A stretch of 14,199 nucleotides of DNA from Candidatus Sordicultor fermentans (lineage in GTDB: Bacteria > Atribacterota > Atribacteria > Atribacterales > Caldatribacteriaceae): the NCBI GenBank assembly GCA_002385475.1, contig DGDO01000109.1:1-14199 (forward strand), written 5' to 3'. The translations under genes and the position numbers were made by a program. Positions within the stretch are counted from its first letter, which is position 1. Each line of letters begins with the position of its first letter. The notes under the pieces are model-generated. The model made no database searches. It was not told the origin of the DNA and was given only the letters and a program-made list of their open reading frames with translations. This document shows positions 13,368 through 14,199 of the stretch, in pieces.

Positions 13368-14199
13368 CTCTGATTTTAGCTGGAGGGGAAGGTAAAAGAT
13401 TGGATATTCTCTCGGAAAAGAGAGCTAAACCGGCGGTGCCTTTTGGGGGTAAATACCGGATCATTGATTTTCCTTTGAGTAATTGCGTCAATTCTGGTCT
13501 ATATTGTGTTGGGATTCCGACACAATATAATCCTCGTTCTCTTCACGAGCATATTGGGATTGGTAAGTTCTGGGATTTAGACCGGATGGAAGGCGGAGTT
13601 TTTCTTCTCCAGCCTTATATAAGTGATATCGTTACCCACTGGTATCGAGGAACGGCGGATGCCGTTTATCAAAACCTCCGCTTTATTCGAGACCAGGACC
13701 CTTATCTGGTGCTCATTCTTTCCGGGGATCATGTATACAAAATGGATTATCGCCAATTGATTCGCTTTCACCAGGAGAGAAAAGCGGATTTAACTATAGC
13801 GGTAATGGAGGTTCCCTGGGAAGAAGCTCATCGTTTTGGAGTGTTATCTCTTGATGAGAGAGGAAGAGTAGTTGATTTTGAAGAAAAACCCCCCCACCCC
13901 CGTAGCAATTTAATCAATATGGGGGTATATGTCTTCGATCGCCACGTTTTAGAAGAAGAAGTGGAAGAAGAAGCTCTCCGAGAAGGTACTTCTTTTGATT
14001 TTGGTAAAGATATCATCCCTAGGATGATTGGACAAAGAAAAGTGTATGGATTTTGCTTTTCTGGTTACTGGAAAGACGTGGGAACTATAGATGCTTACTG
14101 GGAGGCTAATATGGAACTACTCGGGTCCTCGCCCGCTCTGGACCTTTACGATAAGCGATGGCCTATATACACTTACATTGAAGATCGTCCGCCGGTCAA
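13346..14199 (+). CDS. glgC: Glucose-1-phosphate adenylyltransferase (GlgC), 3' end beyond window
   Basis: Makes ADP-glucose from glucose-1-phosphate and ATP, the committed step of bacterial glycogen synthesis. The frame is open from GTG 13346 to the window edge (284 codons of a usual 400-430), so the nucleotidyltransferase domain is present and the C-terminal left-handed beta-helix is cut off. Motifs are LAGGEGKRL (11-19), AKPAVPFGGKYRIIDFPLSN (27-46), the sugar-nucleotide site LSGDHVYKMDY, FEEKP, the FDFGKDIIPRM segment and YWKDVGTIDAYWEAN. The start has AAGGGGG about 8 nt upstream and overlaps the GH57 end by 22 bp. The region after GKFWD reads LDRMEGGVFLLQPY, where many GlgCs have MDR and a GG-x-x-I-L-P-P-Y type sequence, a minor variation. 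A 13-bp stem-loop lies at 13500-13529. Confidence 0.93.
   Translation, partial: MYKREVLALILAGGEGKRLDILSEKRAKPAVPFGGKYRIIDFPLSNCVNSGLYCVGIPTQYNPRSLHEHIGIGKFWDLDRMEGGVFLLQPYISDIVTHWYRGTADAVYQNLRFIRDQDPYLVLILSGDHVYKMDYRQLIRFHQERKADLTIAVMEVPWEEAHRFGVLSLDERGRVVDFEEKPPHPRSNLINMGVYVFDRHVLEEEVEEEALREGTSFDFGKDIIPRMIGQRKVYGFCFSGYWKDVGTIDAYWEANMELLGSSPALDLYDKRWPIYTYIEDRPPV
13500..13529. repeat. Stem-loop in the 5' part of glgC
   Basis: TATATTGTGT (13500-13509) and ACACAATATA (13520-13529) are perfect complements. The stem extends by one wobble and two G-C pairs to a 4-nt loop (13513-13516). It lies about 155 bp into glgC, over codons of the conserved SG-x-Y-x-VG-x-x-TQY region. Confidence 0.85.

Overview
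The window reads as chromosomal DNA from an anaerobic bacterium. Support for this: ferrous-iron uptake (FeoAB), a radical SAM enzyme, a citramalate route to isoleucine, and a GH57 glycosidase beside glgC. The CRISPR repeat ends in ATTGAAAC when read on the minus strand, a type common in thermophilic and clostridial anaerobes. Gene starts use GTG and TTG freely and Shine-Dalgarno (SD) sites are of the GAGGTG/GGAGG type. This would fit a deep-branching, possibly thermophilic lineage (Firmicutes-, Dictyoglomus- or Atribacterota-like), but the sequence alone does not let me name a phylum.

Region 1 (1-1268) is a CRISPR array of 19 identical 30-bp repeats and 18 complete spacers, running off the left edge. 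It is transcribed leftward. Its leader (about 1269-1370) has a good minus-strand promoter (TTGACA, 17 bp, TTTAAT) whose predicted start falls on a perfect 12-bp palindrome. A long inverted repeat lies further upstream. No cas gene is present in the window. Two neighbouring spacers carry strong perfect inverted repeats, and two others contain a textbook SD plus ATG on opposite strands.

Region 2 (about 1606-4191) is an iron regulon: an orphan-looking terminator, a promoter followed by a Fur box matching 17 of 19 consensus positions, then fur-feoA-feoB. FeoB is short, has altered gate motifs, and seems to start at a CTG overlapping the feoA stop codon.

Region 3 (4192-6077) is a stand-alone radical SAM gene with its own strong promoter, flanked by two non-coding stretches.

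Region 4 (6078-14199) is a compact run of eight plus-strand genes: a HAD phosphatase, cimA, a degenerate phosphoglucose-isomerase-like protein, a PHP phosphoesterase, folD, a YfcE-type phosphodiesterase, a GH57 alpha-glucan enzyme, and glgC cut by the right edge. Six of the seven junctions lie between a 25-bp overlap and a 10-bp gap; only folD to the phosphodiesterase has a 75-bp gap. The group mixes branched-chain amino acid and folate metabolism with glycogen/alpha-glucan metabolism.

The points I consider most worth checking are the PGI-like protein that has apparently lost its catalytic residues, the palindrome at the CRISPR leader transcription start, the hairpin-bearing spacers, and a perfect 14-bp inverted repeat inside the PGI-like gene.
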